Below, piece after piece: positions 47,632 through 55,966 of a stretch of 64,000 bases of DNA (within the stretch, counting starts at the first letter, position 1; each line of letters opens with the position of its first letter). The position numbers were made by a program, and so were the translations under genes. Source of the DNA: Dyadobacter psychrotolerans (lineage in GTDB: Bacteria; Bacteroidota; Bacteroidia; Cytophagales; Spirosomataceae); contig NZ_SMFL01000002.1 in assembly GCF_004349265.1 (NCBI RefSeq), positions 558,001-622,000 on the forward strand. The letters run 5' to 3'. Under the pieces are notes generated by a model. That model was not told the DNA's origin. It saw only the letters and a program-made list of their open reading frames with translations, and did not search any database.

Positions 47632-50517
47632 ATGGAAATTAGTAATTACGTTAATGGTCATGCCTGTACTTCTGAAATAGAAGGCAGAACATTGCTGGTG
47701 AACTATTTACGTGAAAATCTTGAACTAACCGGTACCAAAATCGGATGCAGTTCTGCTTCATGCGGAACCTGTACTGTTTTGTTGAACGGAAAAGCAACAA
47801 AAAGCTGCCAGATTCTGGCAGCTGAAACCCAAGGAAGTGAGATCCTGACCATCGAAGGACTTGCCACTTCAGAAGGGCTGCATCCGCTGCAAAATGCTTT
47901 TTGGGAAAATTTTGCTGTTCAAAACGGCTTTTCCACACCAGGCACAATCATGTCAATGGTTGAGTTGCTCAATGAAAATACAACGCCGACAGATTCAGAA
48001 ATCAAGGATAGACTGGATGGTAATTTAAGCAGAGAATCTGGATATGAGCAGGTTGTAGCTTCCGTCCACGCAGCTGCTGCAAAAATAAATGGTACAGAAC
48101 AAACAGCAGACGTTCCTTCAAATGGAAAATATGTTGGTAATTCTGTAAAAACAAGAGATACAGAAAAACTGATTACCGGGGAAGGTAAGTTCATTGCCGA
48201 CATGGAATTGCCAGGGATGTTGCATGCAGCTATACTGCAAAGCCCTGTTGCACACGCTATTATTAACGGAATCGATACAAGTGAAGCGGAGGCTATGCCC
48301 GGAGTGGTAAGAGTGTTCACTTCAAAGGATACAGGCGGTATTATGCCAATGCCTGTGATCTGGATACCTCCTTTTGCAGAAAGTCATTTCCTTCCGCATC
48401 CTTCCGGCATCGTGCCTGGTTCGCATACAGTTTTTGCCACAGATCGTGTCCGTTTTGCGGGCGATCAGCTGGCCGCAGTGGTTGCCGAAACACGCCAGCA
48501 GGCTTATGACGCATTGTCGAAAATCAAGGTAGACTACGAAGTTCTACCCATTGTTCTGGATGCCGAAGAAGCAACCTTGCCTGGTGCTCCGCAGCTGCAC
48601 GAAACTGCGCCCGGAAATATTATGATCCACACGATTTTCGGAGACAGTGAAGCAACTGAAAAGGCAATCGCGGAATCGGAAGTGGTAGTTGAACAAAAAA
48701 TTTACAACCAGCGTATGATGCACAATACGCTGGAAGTACGTGGTGCACTGGCAAAGTACGATCCTTCAACTCAGGATTATACACTTTGGGCAAACACACA
48801 AATACCTTACCCGCACCGTTTGCTGATCTCGCTTTACGTGTTAGGAATTCCTTACAATAAGCTGAGAGTGATCGTCCCTTTCATGGGAGAAAGCAACGGC
48901 TGCAAGGGTAATCTTTATCCTGATACACCACTGGTTTTGTGGATGGCAAAAGAGCTTGGCAGACCGGTAAAATGGATTGATACCAGGGCTGGTTTTTCAA
49001 GAAATACCGCGCAGTCACGTGATCAGATACAGCATGTGAAAATTGCCGGTACCGCCGAAGGAAAACTTACTGCGCTGAGCTGTGTAGCTTTCAGTAATGT
49101 AGGCGCATATCCGGTAATCAATGCGCCGGGACAACCTCTTGCACTGATTGGCAGAAGTATTCCGGGTGCTTATGTGATCCCTCATTCTTCTTACGAAATT
49201 AATGTAGTTTATACAAATAAAGTCCCAACTGCGCCCATGCGCGGTTCAGGCAGGGCAGAAGCTATTTTCCTTATTGAGCGGGCTATCGAAATGTTCGCAA
49301 GAAAAATCGGAAAAGATCCCGCAGAAGTAAGACGCATGAATATGGTACAGCCCGAACAGTTTCCTTATGAAAACGGACTTGGCTGGACTTATGATTCAGG
49401 AAATTATGAGAACACGCTCGACATCGCTCTCGAAAAAGCAGGCTATTCCAGTCTTGGATCTCAAAAAGCAGAAGCGCGCAGCCGTGGGAAATTGTTAGGA
49501 CTTGGCATCGGCTCTTACGTAGCGGTTGCCGGCGTAGGTAATTCAGCGAAAATGGGTGGCGAAGGTTTGATGAGCGGCACCTGGGGAAGTGCATACATTC
49601 ACGTTGCGCCTTCCGGAGAAGTAGCTATCACTACCGGAGCACAGCCTCACGGCCAGTCGCAGCAAACTACTTTTGCACAAATTGCAGCGCAGGAATTACA
49701 GATTCCGATGGAATATATTACCATCAAACATTCCGATACTGCCAATCCGCTTTACTACGGACAAGCGAGTTATGGAAGCCGTTCGCTAAGTGTAGAGGGC
49801 GTAGCCGTGCAGAAAGCCTGTCAGCTGGTGATCAAAAAAGCAAAAGATTTTGCGGCCTACCTTTTTAAGATGCCTCTTGAACTGATCGAATATAAAGAAG
49901 GAAGAGTTATTGGAATTCCTGCTCCTGAGCAAGCCGTGATGACTTTGCAGCAGGTAGCGCTGATGCTTTGGTTTGGTTGGGATCTGCCCGAGGGAATGGA
50001 TCCGGGATTGGAAGGTTCTTCTTATTTCGATCCAAAAAACTTCAATTTCCCTTTCGGAACACACATTGCCGTAGTGGAAATTGACGAGGAAACCTGCGAA
50101 ATTGACCTGGTAAAATACATAGCTGTTGATGACTTTGGGACGGTGGTTAACCCGGAGGTTGTCGCCGGACAGACTTATGGGAACATCGTTTTGGGTATTG
50201 GACAGGCGTTGGCTGAAGAAGCAAAGTATTCACAAGAAACGGGTCAGGTTTTAAGTGACGACCTGGATTCGTATACAGTTCCACGTTCCGGCTGGCTGCC
50301 AAAGGTTGAGCTTTACCGGACTGAAACACCATCTCCATCAAACCCGTTGGGAGCAAAAGGGGCTGGTGATGTAAGTAATCCGCCGGTAGCTCCGGCAATG
50401 GTTAATGCAATTTGCGATGCTTTGTCCGAGTTCGATGTAAAACACATTGACATGCCGGTTACGCCGCAAAAAATATGGGAAATTTTACAGCATCAAACCG
50501 TACAATCTGAATCATGA
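47632..50517 (+). CDS. Xanthine-dehydrogenase-family protein, fused [2Fe-2S] and molybdopterin domains, with altered cofactor residues
   Basis: 961 residues in the aldehyde-oxidoreductase (MOP) layout: ferredoxin domain (1-75), helical second-cluster domain (76-150), then the molybdopterin domains. The ferredoxin cysteines are all present (39, 44, 47, 59). The four cysteines of the second cluster are replaced by Asn98, Ser101, Ser133 and Glu135 (QNGFSTPG, GNLSRESGY). The expected GGGFGGK loop reads MGESNGCKG (418-426), and the catalytic Glu position is Asp913 (KGAGD). Other family blocks are kept (RPVKWIDTR, RGSGRAEA, DPAEVRRMN, YDSGNY). The frame is intact throughout. It may be an altered enzyme or a non-redox relative. 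Overlaps the FAD-subunit gene (ATGA). Confidence 0.88.
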   Translation: MEISNYVNGHACTSEIEGRTLLVNYLRENLELTGTKIGCSSASCGTCTVLLNGKATKSCQILAAETQGSEILTIEGLATSEGLHPLQNAFWENFAVQNGFSTPGTIMSMVELLNENTTPTDSEIKDRLDGNLSRESGYEQVVASVHAAAAKINGTEQTADVPSNGKYVGNSVKTRDTEKLITGEGKFIADMELPGMLHAAILQSPVAHAIINGIDTSEAEAMPGVVRVFTSKDTGGIMPMPVIWIPPFAESHFLPHPSGIVPGSHTVFATDRVRFAGDQLAAVVAETRQQAYDALSKIKVDYEVLPIVLDAEEATLPGAPQLHETAPGNIMIHTIFGDSEATEKAIAESEVVVEQKIYNQRMMHNTLEVRGALAKYDPSTQDYTLWANTQIPYPHRLLISLYVLGIPYNKLRVIVPFMGESNGCKGNLYPDTPLVLWMAKELGRPVKWIDTRAGFSRNTAQSRDQIQHVKIAGTAEGKLTALSCVAFSNVGAYPVINAPGQPLALIGRSIPGAYVIPHSSYEINVVYTNKVPTAPMRGSGRAEAIFLIERAIEMFARKIGKDPAEVRRMNMVQPEQFPYENGLGWTYDSGNYENTLDIALEKAGYSSLGSQKAEARSRGKLLGLGIGSYVAVAGVGNSAKMGGEGLMSGTWGSAYIHVAPSGEVAITTGAQPHGQSQQTTFAQIAAQELQIPMEYITIKHSDTANPLYYGQASYGSRSLSVEGVAVQKACQLVIKKAKDFAAYLFKMPLELIEYKEGRVIGIPAPEQAVMTLQQVALMLWFGWDLPEGMDPGLEGSSYFDPKNFNFPFGTHIAVVEIDEETCEIDLVKYIAVDDFGTVVNPEVVAGQTYGNIVLGIGQALAEEAKYSQETGQVLSDDLDSYTVPRSGWLPKVELYRTETPSPSNPLGAKGAGDVSNPPVAPAMVNAICDALSEFDVKHIDMPVTPQKIWEILQHQTVQSES

Positions 50518-51347
50518 TCTTAAATCCATTCTCATATTCAGCCCCTGAAACAATGCAGGAAGCAGTGTTGCTCCTGAGTGAAACCGGCTCAGAACTGTTT
50601 ACCGGCGACCAGGCCTACGTCGGAAGTGCAAAAAGAGGTAATTCAAAACCTGAGTCTTTGGTAAGTCTGCGTAATGTTCCGGGACTGAATTCCGTGATAC
50701 AGTATGGCAACCAACTGGAAATTGGATCGGCTGTAACGTTTGCTGCCATGCTAAAAGACATCGCCGTTTGCTCTGTTCCTGTTTTAGCAGAAGCCCTCAA
50801 AGCTGTAAAAGACCCTCATTTCAAAAATCACAGCAATGTGGGAGGCGCACTTTATCATAACCAGCCTGCGCACGGTCCGGTTCTGGCTGCGTTTCTGACC
50901 CTGGATGGAAAGATAAATGTGACTGGCCCGCTGGGAAACAGGCAAATAGCAATCGACACTTATTTTTCTGACGGAGGACTTACCAAAGGAGAAATTATCA
51001 GAAGTATCTCACTGATTGTAAATAATAGCTTATCAGGATCTTTTCACTTTGTAGATTACCTGAAAGCAGGAAAGATCGTCTGCGGCGTCGCGATTCTGAT
51101 TAGTACCAACAACAATAGCATTTCCCGTATCAGCATCTCGGCATGCGGCTGCGTAGCAATACCGTCACGTTTGAAGAGTCTTGAAAACTCACTCACTGGT
51201 ATTCAAATTTCGAAGGAAAACATCAGTGCAGCATTGAATGAGCTATCTGAGGAAGAGCTGGTAATATCAAATCCAACGATTTCCAATTCGGCTTATCTGC
51301 TGCATTTATTAAAAGTTCTGATTAAAAGAGCTGTTTTGAAAAGTTAA
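50514..51347 (+). CDS. FAD-binding subunit of molybdopterin dehydrogenase family, altered FAD motifs
   Basis: 277 residues, close to the usual medium-subunit length. It begins with the family pattern NPFSYSAPETMQEAV, but the first FAD motif (normally AGGTDL) reads TGDQAY (30-35), and the second (IGGNL..DPAAD) reads VGGALYHNQPAHG. The rest fits CoxM/YagS-type subunits (LVSLRNVPGLNSV, LEIGSAVTFAAM). Start overlaps the molybdenum-subunit stop, so it is translated with it. FAD binding is therefore uncertain. Confidence 0.82.
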   Translation: MILNPFSYSAPETMQEAVLLLSETGSELFTGDQAYVGSAKRGNSKPESLVSLRNVPGLNSVIQYGNQLEIGSAVTFAAMLKDIAVCSVPVLAEALKAVKDPHFKNHSNVGGALYHNQPAHGPVLAAFLTLDGKINVTGPLGNRQIAIDTYFSDGGLTKGEIIRSISLIVNNSLSGSFHFVDYLKAGKIVCGVAILISTNNNSISRISISACGCVAIPSRLKSLENSLTGIQISKENISAALNELSEEELVISNPTISNSAYLLHLLKVLIKRAVLKS

Positions 51348-51364
51348 TATTCAACATTACGATT

Positions 51365-51706
51365 ATGACAAACCAGGAATTTTACGACAACCACCTCGTC
51401 CTTTTAGCTAATAATGATGTCAACGAACTTGTTGACCATGACTACCACGATGATGCGGTGATGATACTGCTGGTGGCAGAAGAGCCGATTTATGTAAAAG
51501 GAAAAGCGGAGCTTAAAGTACAGTTGGGCGACTACCTGACTAACATCTACCGCGGGTTTGTTTCTACTCAGAAACTTGCTATCACGGAAGACAGCATCCA
51601 TCTGGAAGCAACGATCATGACAGCCTGGGGAGAATCCAAAGTGTATGATGCACTTTATATGAAAGACGGTAAAATTTTCCGTCACTACTCAGGTTTGAAA
51701 AACTAA
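51365..51706 (+). CDS. NTF2/SnoaL-like protein
   Basis: 113 residues. QEFYDNHLVLLANNDVNELVDHDYHDDAVMI, YVKGKAELKVQLGDYL and YMKDGKIFRHYSGL form the SnoaL-like pattern. It lies 17 bases after the FAD-subunit gene. Third of its type in this operon, and closer in pattern to the second (47215) than to the first (45819). Confidence 0.75.
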   Translation: MTNQEFYDNHLVLLANNDVNELVDHDYHDDAVMILLVAEEPIYVKGKAELKVQLGDYLTNIYRGFVSTQKLAITEDSIHLEATIMTAWGESKVYDALYMKDGKIFRHYSGLKN

Positions 51707-51805
51707 TAGTTTTGAATTTAATCATTGGTTATGAGGTAGTTGAGTTAGTTGGTTCCGCATAACCTTACATTTTTACAACCTACACGATAAACCTTTAATA
51801 ACAAG

Positions 51806-52561
51806 ATGAGCAAGAAAGTATTAATCCTCGCTTCAAACGTAGGCCTTTGGGGCGAAGAATTACAGGCACCGTGGGATGCTTTGAAAAAAGCAGGTTTTGA
51901 TTTGACTTTGGCAACACCAAAAGGGATCACGCCGCTGCCGATGGAGCTTAGCATGGATAAGGATTTTATTGATCCGATGCAGAATTATAATGTAAACCCT
52001 GCCGAAGTTGTAGACCGTATCAACGAAATACTTGATAAAGGCGAGTGGGATTCTCCGATAAAAATTGAAGACGCTAATATCTCGGACTACGATGCGCTGG
52101 TGCTTGTAGGCGGGCCGGGCTCCGCTTTGGATATTGTTGGAAACCCTTTTGTGCATCAGCTTTGTGTAGCAGCTTACAACCAGGACAAAATCCTTGGAGC
52201 ACTTTGCTACGCGGTGGGTGCATTTGTATGGTCCCGCGAAGATGACACGCTTCACAGAAGTATTATTTACGGCAAAAAGGTCATTGCTCACCCGCGCGAA
52301 TGGGACTTCACAGGCCCGATGGGTTATTCTCTGGTACGTGCTTCGGCTGAAAATCCGGGAACTAACTTGGTAAGCCAGGGATTTGCGTTCCCGCTGGCGG
52401 TAATCGTTGAAGATGCAGTTGGTCCGAATGGCCGCGTGTATTCCGACGCTACAGCAAACAGAACCAAGCCGCAAGTACATTTTGACTATCCTTTTGTAAC
52501 AGCACTTTCAGTTGAATCATCCATTGCATTTGGCGATAAACTGGTAGAGGTACTGGGATGA
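51806..52561 (+). CDS. DJ-1/PfpI family protein
   Basis: 251 residues, similar in length and layout to the protein at 43229 (VLILASNVGLWGEELQAPW, VLVGGPGSALDIVGN, late VHFDYPFVTALS). The nucleophile elbow is GALCYAVGAF with Cys134. A different middle (GKKVIAHPREWDF) suggests a divergent paralogue. Preceded by a 99-base gap with GTTAG-like low-complexity sequence. Possible glyoxalase III, hydratase or amidase; not resolved. Confidence 0.83.
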   Translation: MSKKVLILASNVGLWGEELQAPWDALKKAGFDLTLATPKGITPLPMELSMDKDFIDPMQNYNVNPAEVVDRINEILDKGEWDSPIKIEDANISDYDALVLVGGPGSALDIVGNPFVHQLCVAAYNQDKILGALCYAVGAFVWSREDDTLHRSIIYGKKVIAHPREWDFTGPMGYSLVRASAENPGTNLVSQGFAFPLAVIVEDAVGPNGRVYSDATANRTKPQVHFDYPFVTALSVESSIAFGDKLVEVLG

Positions 52562-52588
52562 AATAAGTAATAAAATATGTATAATGAA

Positions 52589-52607
52589 CTGGTTAAATTT
52601 TAGCCAG
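52589..52607 (+). promoter_or_regulatory. Small palindrome between two DJ-1 genes
   Basis: CTGGTTAAATTTTAGCCAG is a 19-base near-palindrome (one G.U-type mismatch) in the 112-base gap before the next gene. Could be a hairpin that reduces read-through, an internal operator, or chance. No T tract directly follows. Confidence 0.35.
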
Positions 52608-52673
52608 CTATTGAAAAAGGTTTTACTCAACGTTATTTTTTGAAATTAAATAATTCTTTAATTAACCATCCTC

Positions 52674-53246
52674 ATGAAACTGGCCGGAAAAAAAATCGGT
52701 ATTCTTTTTGAAGCTGATTATTTCGAAAACGAAATCTTCTATTATAAATTCCGCTTTCCCGAAGAAGGTGCCGAAATCCATTTTTTAACCCGGCTTTGGG
52801 GACAGGATAAGATTACATTCCTCGGTCACGAGTATCGTGCACCCATGGATTGCTACGAATCTTTTGAAAACATGAGCGATGAAGAACTGCGTTCTTATGA
52901 CGCGATCATCGTGCCGTCGGGCATGGTTTCCGACCGTCTTCGATATACCGAGGATGTTGAAAAAATCCCGCCGGCTACTGAGTTTCTGAAAAGAGTTTTT
53001 GCTGAACCGGGTATTTTAAAAGGTATTATCTGCCACGGTTTGTGGCTGGTTGCACCAGCAACCGAGCTTGTAAAAGGCCGGAAACTTGTTTGCCACAACA
53101 ACCTGATCGGCGATGCAAAAGCTTACGGCGCTATTTACACCAATGAGGACGTAGTTGTAGACGGAGACCTGATCACCGGAAGGTCGGGCGGTCATGCCCA
53201 TCTTTTCGCCAAAAAGATTATCGAGACTCTTTCAGAAGCTAACTAA
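52674..53246 (+). CDS. DJ-1/PfpI family protein (PfpI/YhbO subgroup)
   Basis: 190 residues, the compact PfpI length. The catalytic region is GIICHGLWLVAPA with Cys120 and the adjacent His of the classical PfpI triad; LVCHNNLIGDAKAYGA and DGDLITGRSGG follow as in PfpI/YhbO proteins. Members are proteases, deglycases or glyoxalases. Separated by only 6 bases from the VOC gene, so the two probably work together. Confidence 0.9.
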   Translation: MKLAGKKIGILFEADYFENEIFYYKFRFPEEGAEIHFLTRLWGQDKITFLGHEYRAPMDCYESFENMSDEELRSYDAIIVPSGMVSDRLRYTEDVEKIPPATEFLKRVFAEPGILKGIICHGLWLVAPATELVKGRKLVCHNNLIGDAKAYGAIYTNEDVVVDGDLITGRSGGHAHLFAKKIIETLSEAN

Positions 53247-53252
53247 ACAACT

Positions 53253-53675
53253 ATGAAGACGACCTTTTTTCACCTTGCACTCACTGTTAAAGATCTGGCT
53301 GCATTCGAGGCCTTTTATGCAAAATATTTCGGTTTCAGAAGAGCTCGGGTAATTGAATTGGGTGACGATGCTCAGCTGGTTTTTCTAAAAAATGACGATA
53401 ATTTTTATTTCGAAATTTTTCCTCCGGAAGAACAGCGCCCTTATCCGATGGCTGAGGCAGATGGCCCGCATTATCCCGGACTACGCCACATGGCTTTTTC
53501 GGTAGAGGATGTAGACTTGAAACTTGCTGAAATGGGAACTGACGCGGTGATAACCCTGGGTCCGTTACATTTTGACGATGTGATAGAAGGCTGGAAAACG
53601 GCCTGGCTTAAAGATCCGGAAGGAAATATTATTGAAATAACACAAGGATATAAGGATCAGGAAGATCTTGCCTGA
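53253..53675 (+). CDS. VOC family protein, glyoxalase I-like
   Basis: 140 residues. FFHLALTVKDLAAFEAFYAKYFGF with His7, NFYFEIF, GLRHMAFSVEDV and GNIIEITQGY supply the His/Glu/His/Glu set of glyoxalase I-like metal sites. Six bases from the PfpI gene. Possible glyoxalase, epimerase or dioxygenase. Confidence 0.85.
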   Translation: MKTTFFHLALTVKDLAAFEAFYAKYFGFRRARVIELGDDAQLVFLKNDDNFYFEIFPPEEQRPYPMAEADGPHYPGLRHMAFSVEDVDLKLAEMGTDAVITLGPLHFDDVIEGWKTAWLKDPEGNIIEITQGYKDQEDLA

Positions 53676-53744
53676 GAATAAAACACAATAACCTTTTCTT
53701 TTAAAGTTAAACGCTTAAATAAAACCCTTTTTATTGCTCAAAGT

Positions 53745-55568
53745 ATGAATATAGACTTCACTTTTTCAGACACTATTGCCGGGTATGTTACCGGTTATAG
53801 TCAGGAAGAACGCTGGTTTACACTTGAAACCTCTGATAAAAGAGCTTTTAAAGTAAATCTGATCGCTTCGACTTATGCAAGAAATGTTCAGAACCTTACC
53901 GAAGGCTGGCAGGATCCTGGTGATATCAGCAACTTCCTTTCGACCGAGGGTCAGTACGTTTTTGCTTACGGTACTTTTTATCCGAATGCGGGTGAAGGTA
54001 CAGCTACCTTTGAAGCACAGCAGCTGATTTTTCCTGGCAAGGAGCCAAAGACATATCGTCACGAAGAACAAAATTACTGGATCACTCAGATCGATTCAAT
54101 TGCTTCCAGTTATCTGAAATGGCAGTTTGATTATCCTAAAGAAGAAATTAACTACAAAAACTACCGCACCATGCTTCATTTGGGTGGAGCTAAAAAAGGA
54201 GATTATCTTCAGGAAACAGATACCATTTCCCGTATGGTTTACGGATTTGCTTCGGCCTATCTGCTTACAGGAAAAGACGAATTCCTGGAAGGTGCTGAAT
54301 TGGGTACGGAATACCTTCGCGACCACATGCGTTTCTTTGACAAAGATGACGATCTGGTTTACTGGTACCACGGTCTGAAAGTGGAAGGGCAGAAAGAAAC
54401 CAAATTACTTACTTCTGAATTTGGCGATGATCTGGATTCACTTCCAATGTACGAGCAGATCTATGCGCTTGCAGGTCCTACCCAAACGTACCGTATCACG
54501 GGCGATCAGCGGATCCGCGACGATATCGACAAAACCATGGACCTTTTTGAAAAATATTTCAAGGATCATGAAGGTGAAGGGTACTTCTCTCACTTGCACC
54601 CGATCACGCTCGATGCACGTGAAGATTCACTGGCGCATAACCGTGCCCGTAAAAACTGGAACTCAGTGGGTGACCACGCGCCGGCATACCTGATCAACCT
54701 GTATCTGGCAACTGGTGAAAAAGCACATGCGGATTTTCTTGAATATACTTTTGACACGATCACAAAATATTTCCCGGATTACGAAAACAGTCCGTTTGTT
54801 CAGGAGAAATTCTTCGAAGACTGGAGCAAAGATCAAACCTGGGGATGGCAGCAAAATCGTGCGGTGGTAGGACACAATCTTAAAATCGCCTGGAATTTGA
54901 TCCGTCAGCAGTCGCTTACACCAAAAGACGAGTATCTTGCATTTGCCAAAAAAATTGCTGAACTGATGCCGGAAGCGGGTTCCGATCAGCAACGCGGAGG
55001 CTGGTACGACGTAGTGGAACGCGTTCAAAAAACTGGTGGAAAACATCAGTTTGTATGGCACGACCGCAAAGCATGGTGGCAGCAGGAGCAGGCGATTCTT
55101 GCATACCTGATCATGTACGGTGTTTTGGGTAACGAAGAGTACGAAAAACAAGCGCGTGAGGCAGCTTCGTTCTACAACGCCTTCTTCCTGGATAATGATG
55201 ATGGCGGTGTGTATTTCAACGTTTTCTCAAACGGTATGCCCTACCTGCTAGGAACGGAACGTTTCAAGGGAAGTCACTCGATGAGCGCTTACCACAGTAC
55301 TGAACTTTGCTATCTGTCAGCGGTTTATATCAACCTTCTGATCACCAAGCAGCCTACGTACTTTTACTTTAAACCATATCCAAACGGTTGGAAAGACAAT
55401 ATCCTGCGTGTTTCTCCGGATATTCTTCCACAAGGCAGCATCTACATCAGCGAAGTGTTTATTGATGATGTTCCTTACACGGATTTCGATGCGTATGGAT
55501 TGACTGTGAAGCTTCCAGAGTCGGAAGAACGTTTAAGGGTTAAAGTTCAGATCAGCTCTGCGAAGTAG
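53745..55568 (+). CDS. AGE-type (alpha/alpha)6-barrel protein with N-terminal beta domain
   Basis: 607 residues. An N-terminal all-beta segment (1 to about 105, GYVTGYSQEERWFTLET) precedes a large helical-barrel domain of the N-acylglucosamine 2-epimerase / cellobiose epimerase type (ISRMVYGFASAYLLTGKDEF, VVGHNLKIAWNLIRQ, AWWQQEQAILAYLIMYG), then a small C-terminal beta tail. The GHxxE motif of AGE enzymes reads GHNLK here, so the usual residue is Lys in place of Glu. May isomerise or hydrolyse a sugar. Its neighbours are the STAS and glgX genes. Confidence 0.7.
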   Translation: MNIDFTFSDTIAGYVTGYSQEERWFTLETSDKRAFKVNLIASTYARNVQNLTEGWQDPGDISNFLSTEGQYVFAYGTFYPNAGEGTATFEAQQLIFPGKEPKTYRHEEQNYWITQIDSIASSYLKWQFDYPKEEINYKNYRTMLHLGGAKKGDYLQETDTISRMVYGFASAYLLTGKDEFLEGAELGTEYLRDHMRFFDKDDDLVYWYHGLKVEGQKETKLLTSEFGDDLDSLPMYEQIYALAGPTQTYRITGDQRIRDDIDKTMDLFEKYFKDHEGEGYFSHLHPITLDAREDSLAHNRARKNWNSVGDHAPAYLINLYLATGEKAHADFLEYTFDTITKYFPDYENSPFVQEKFFEDWSKDQTWGWQQNRAVVGHNLKIAWNLIRQQSLTPKDEYLAFAKKIAELMPEAGSDQQRGGWYDVVERVQKTGGKHQFVWHDRKAWWQQEQAILAYLIMYGVLGNEEYEKQAREAASFYNAFFLDNDDGGVYFNVFSNGMPYLLGTERFKGSHSMSAYHSTELCYLSAVYINLLITKQPTYFYFKPYPNGWKDNILRVSPDILPQGSIYISEVFIDDVPYTDFDAYGLTVKLPESEERLRVKVQISSAK

Positions 55569-55582
55569 CAGATCAGGATTTC

Positions 55583-55620
55583 AAAAGCTAACGACTAACA
55601 GCTGATAGCTAAAAGCTAAA
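55583..55620. repeat. Short AGCTAA-type intergenic repeat
   Basis: The 38 bases before the first STAS gene contain at least four AGCT units and the core AGCTAACGACTA also seen, with one change, at 45753-45782. Together they suggest a small repeat family placed between operon genes. Confidence 0.4.
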
Positions 55621-55624
55621 AAAT

Positions 55625-55963
55625 ATGAAAGTAACACTGACGGACCAGGAAGAAATTACGGTTGTAGAGGTCACCGGGGACATAGACAGTAAAACAGCTC
55701 CTGAATTTGAGCGCAATGCAAAACTGGCTACGGAAAAAAATGAGAAAATCGCTATCGACCTGACAGCGGTGGAGTTCATGTCCAGCGCCGGCCTGCGTGT
55801 CCTGCTCATGGTTTACAGAAACATCAAATCCCAGAATGGCAAAGTCATTCTGGTGGGTGTTTCCGAAGAGATCCAGGACGTGATGTCAACAACGGGTTTT
55901 ATCAACTTCTTTAAAATAGTTGAGACAACAGCCGAGGCAATTGTCATTCTTAAACAGGATTAA
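55625..55963 (+). CDS. STAS-domain anti-anti-sigma-like protein
   Basis: 112 residues, a single STAS domain. The conserved phospho-loop reads EFMSSAGLRVLL (Ser53, Ser54, Ala55) where SpoIIAA has DSSG. Such proteins bind RsbW-type kinases and free the kinase's partner. Starts 56 bases after the AGE gene and ends 3 bases before glgX, so it is co-transcribed with glgX. Confidence 0.88.
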   Translation: MKVTLTDQEEITVVEVTGDIDSKTAPEFERNAKLATEKNEKIAIDLTAVEFMSSAGLRVLLMVYRNIKSQNGKVILVGVSEEIQDVMSTTGFINFFKIVETTAEAIVILKQD

Positions 55964-55966
55964 GCG

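Noticed and set aside
47632..50517. Possibility that the molybdenum hydroxylase is a frameshifted pseudogene
   Set aside because: The frame is uninterrupted for 961 codons, family motifs occur throughout, and the four Cys positions are replaced by point changes in an intact alignment. A decaying gene would show stops or gaps.
51860..52480. Minus-strand frame of 206 codons opposite the second DJ-1 gene
   Set aside because: The plus-strand protein has a clear nucleophile elbow and fold; the antisense frame has high Cys/His/Arg content with no domain.
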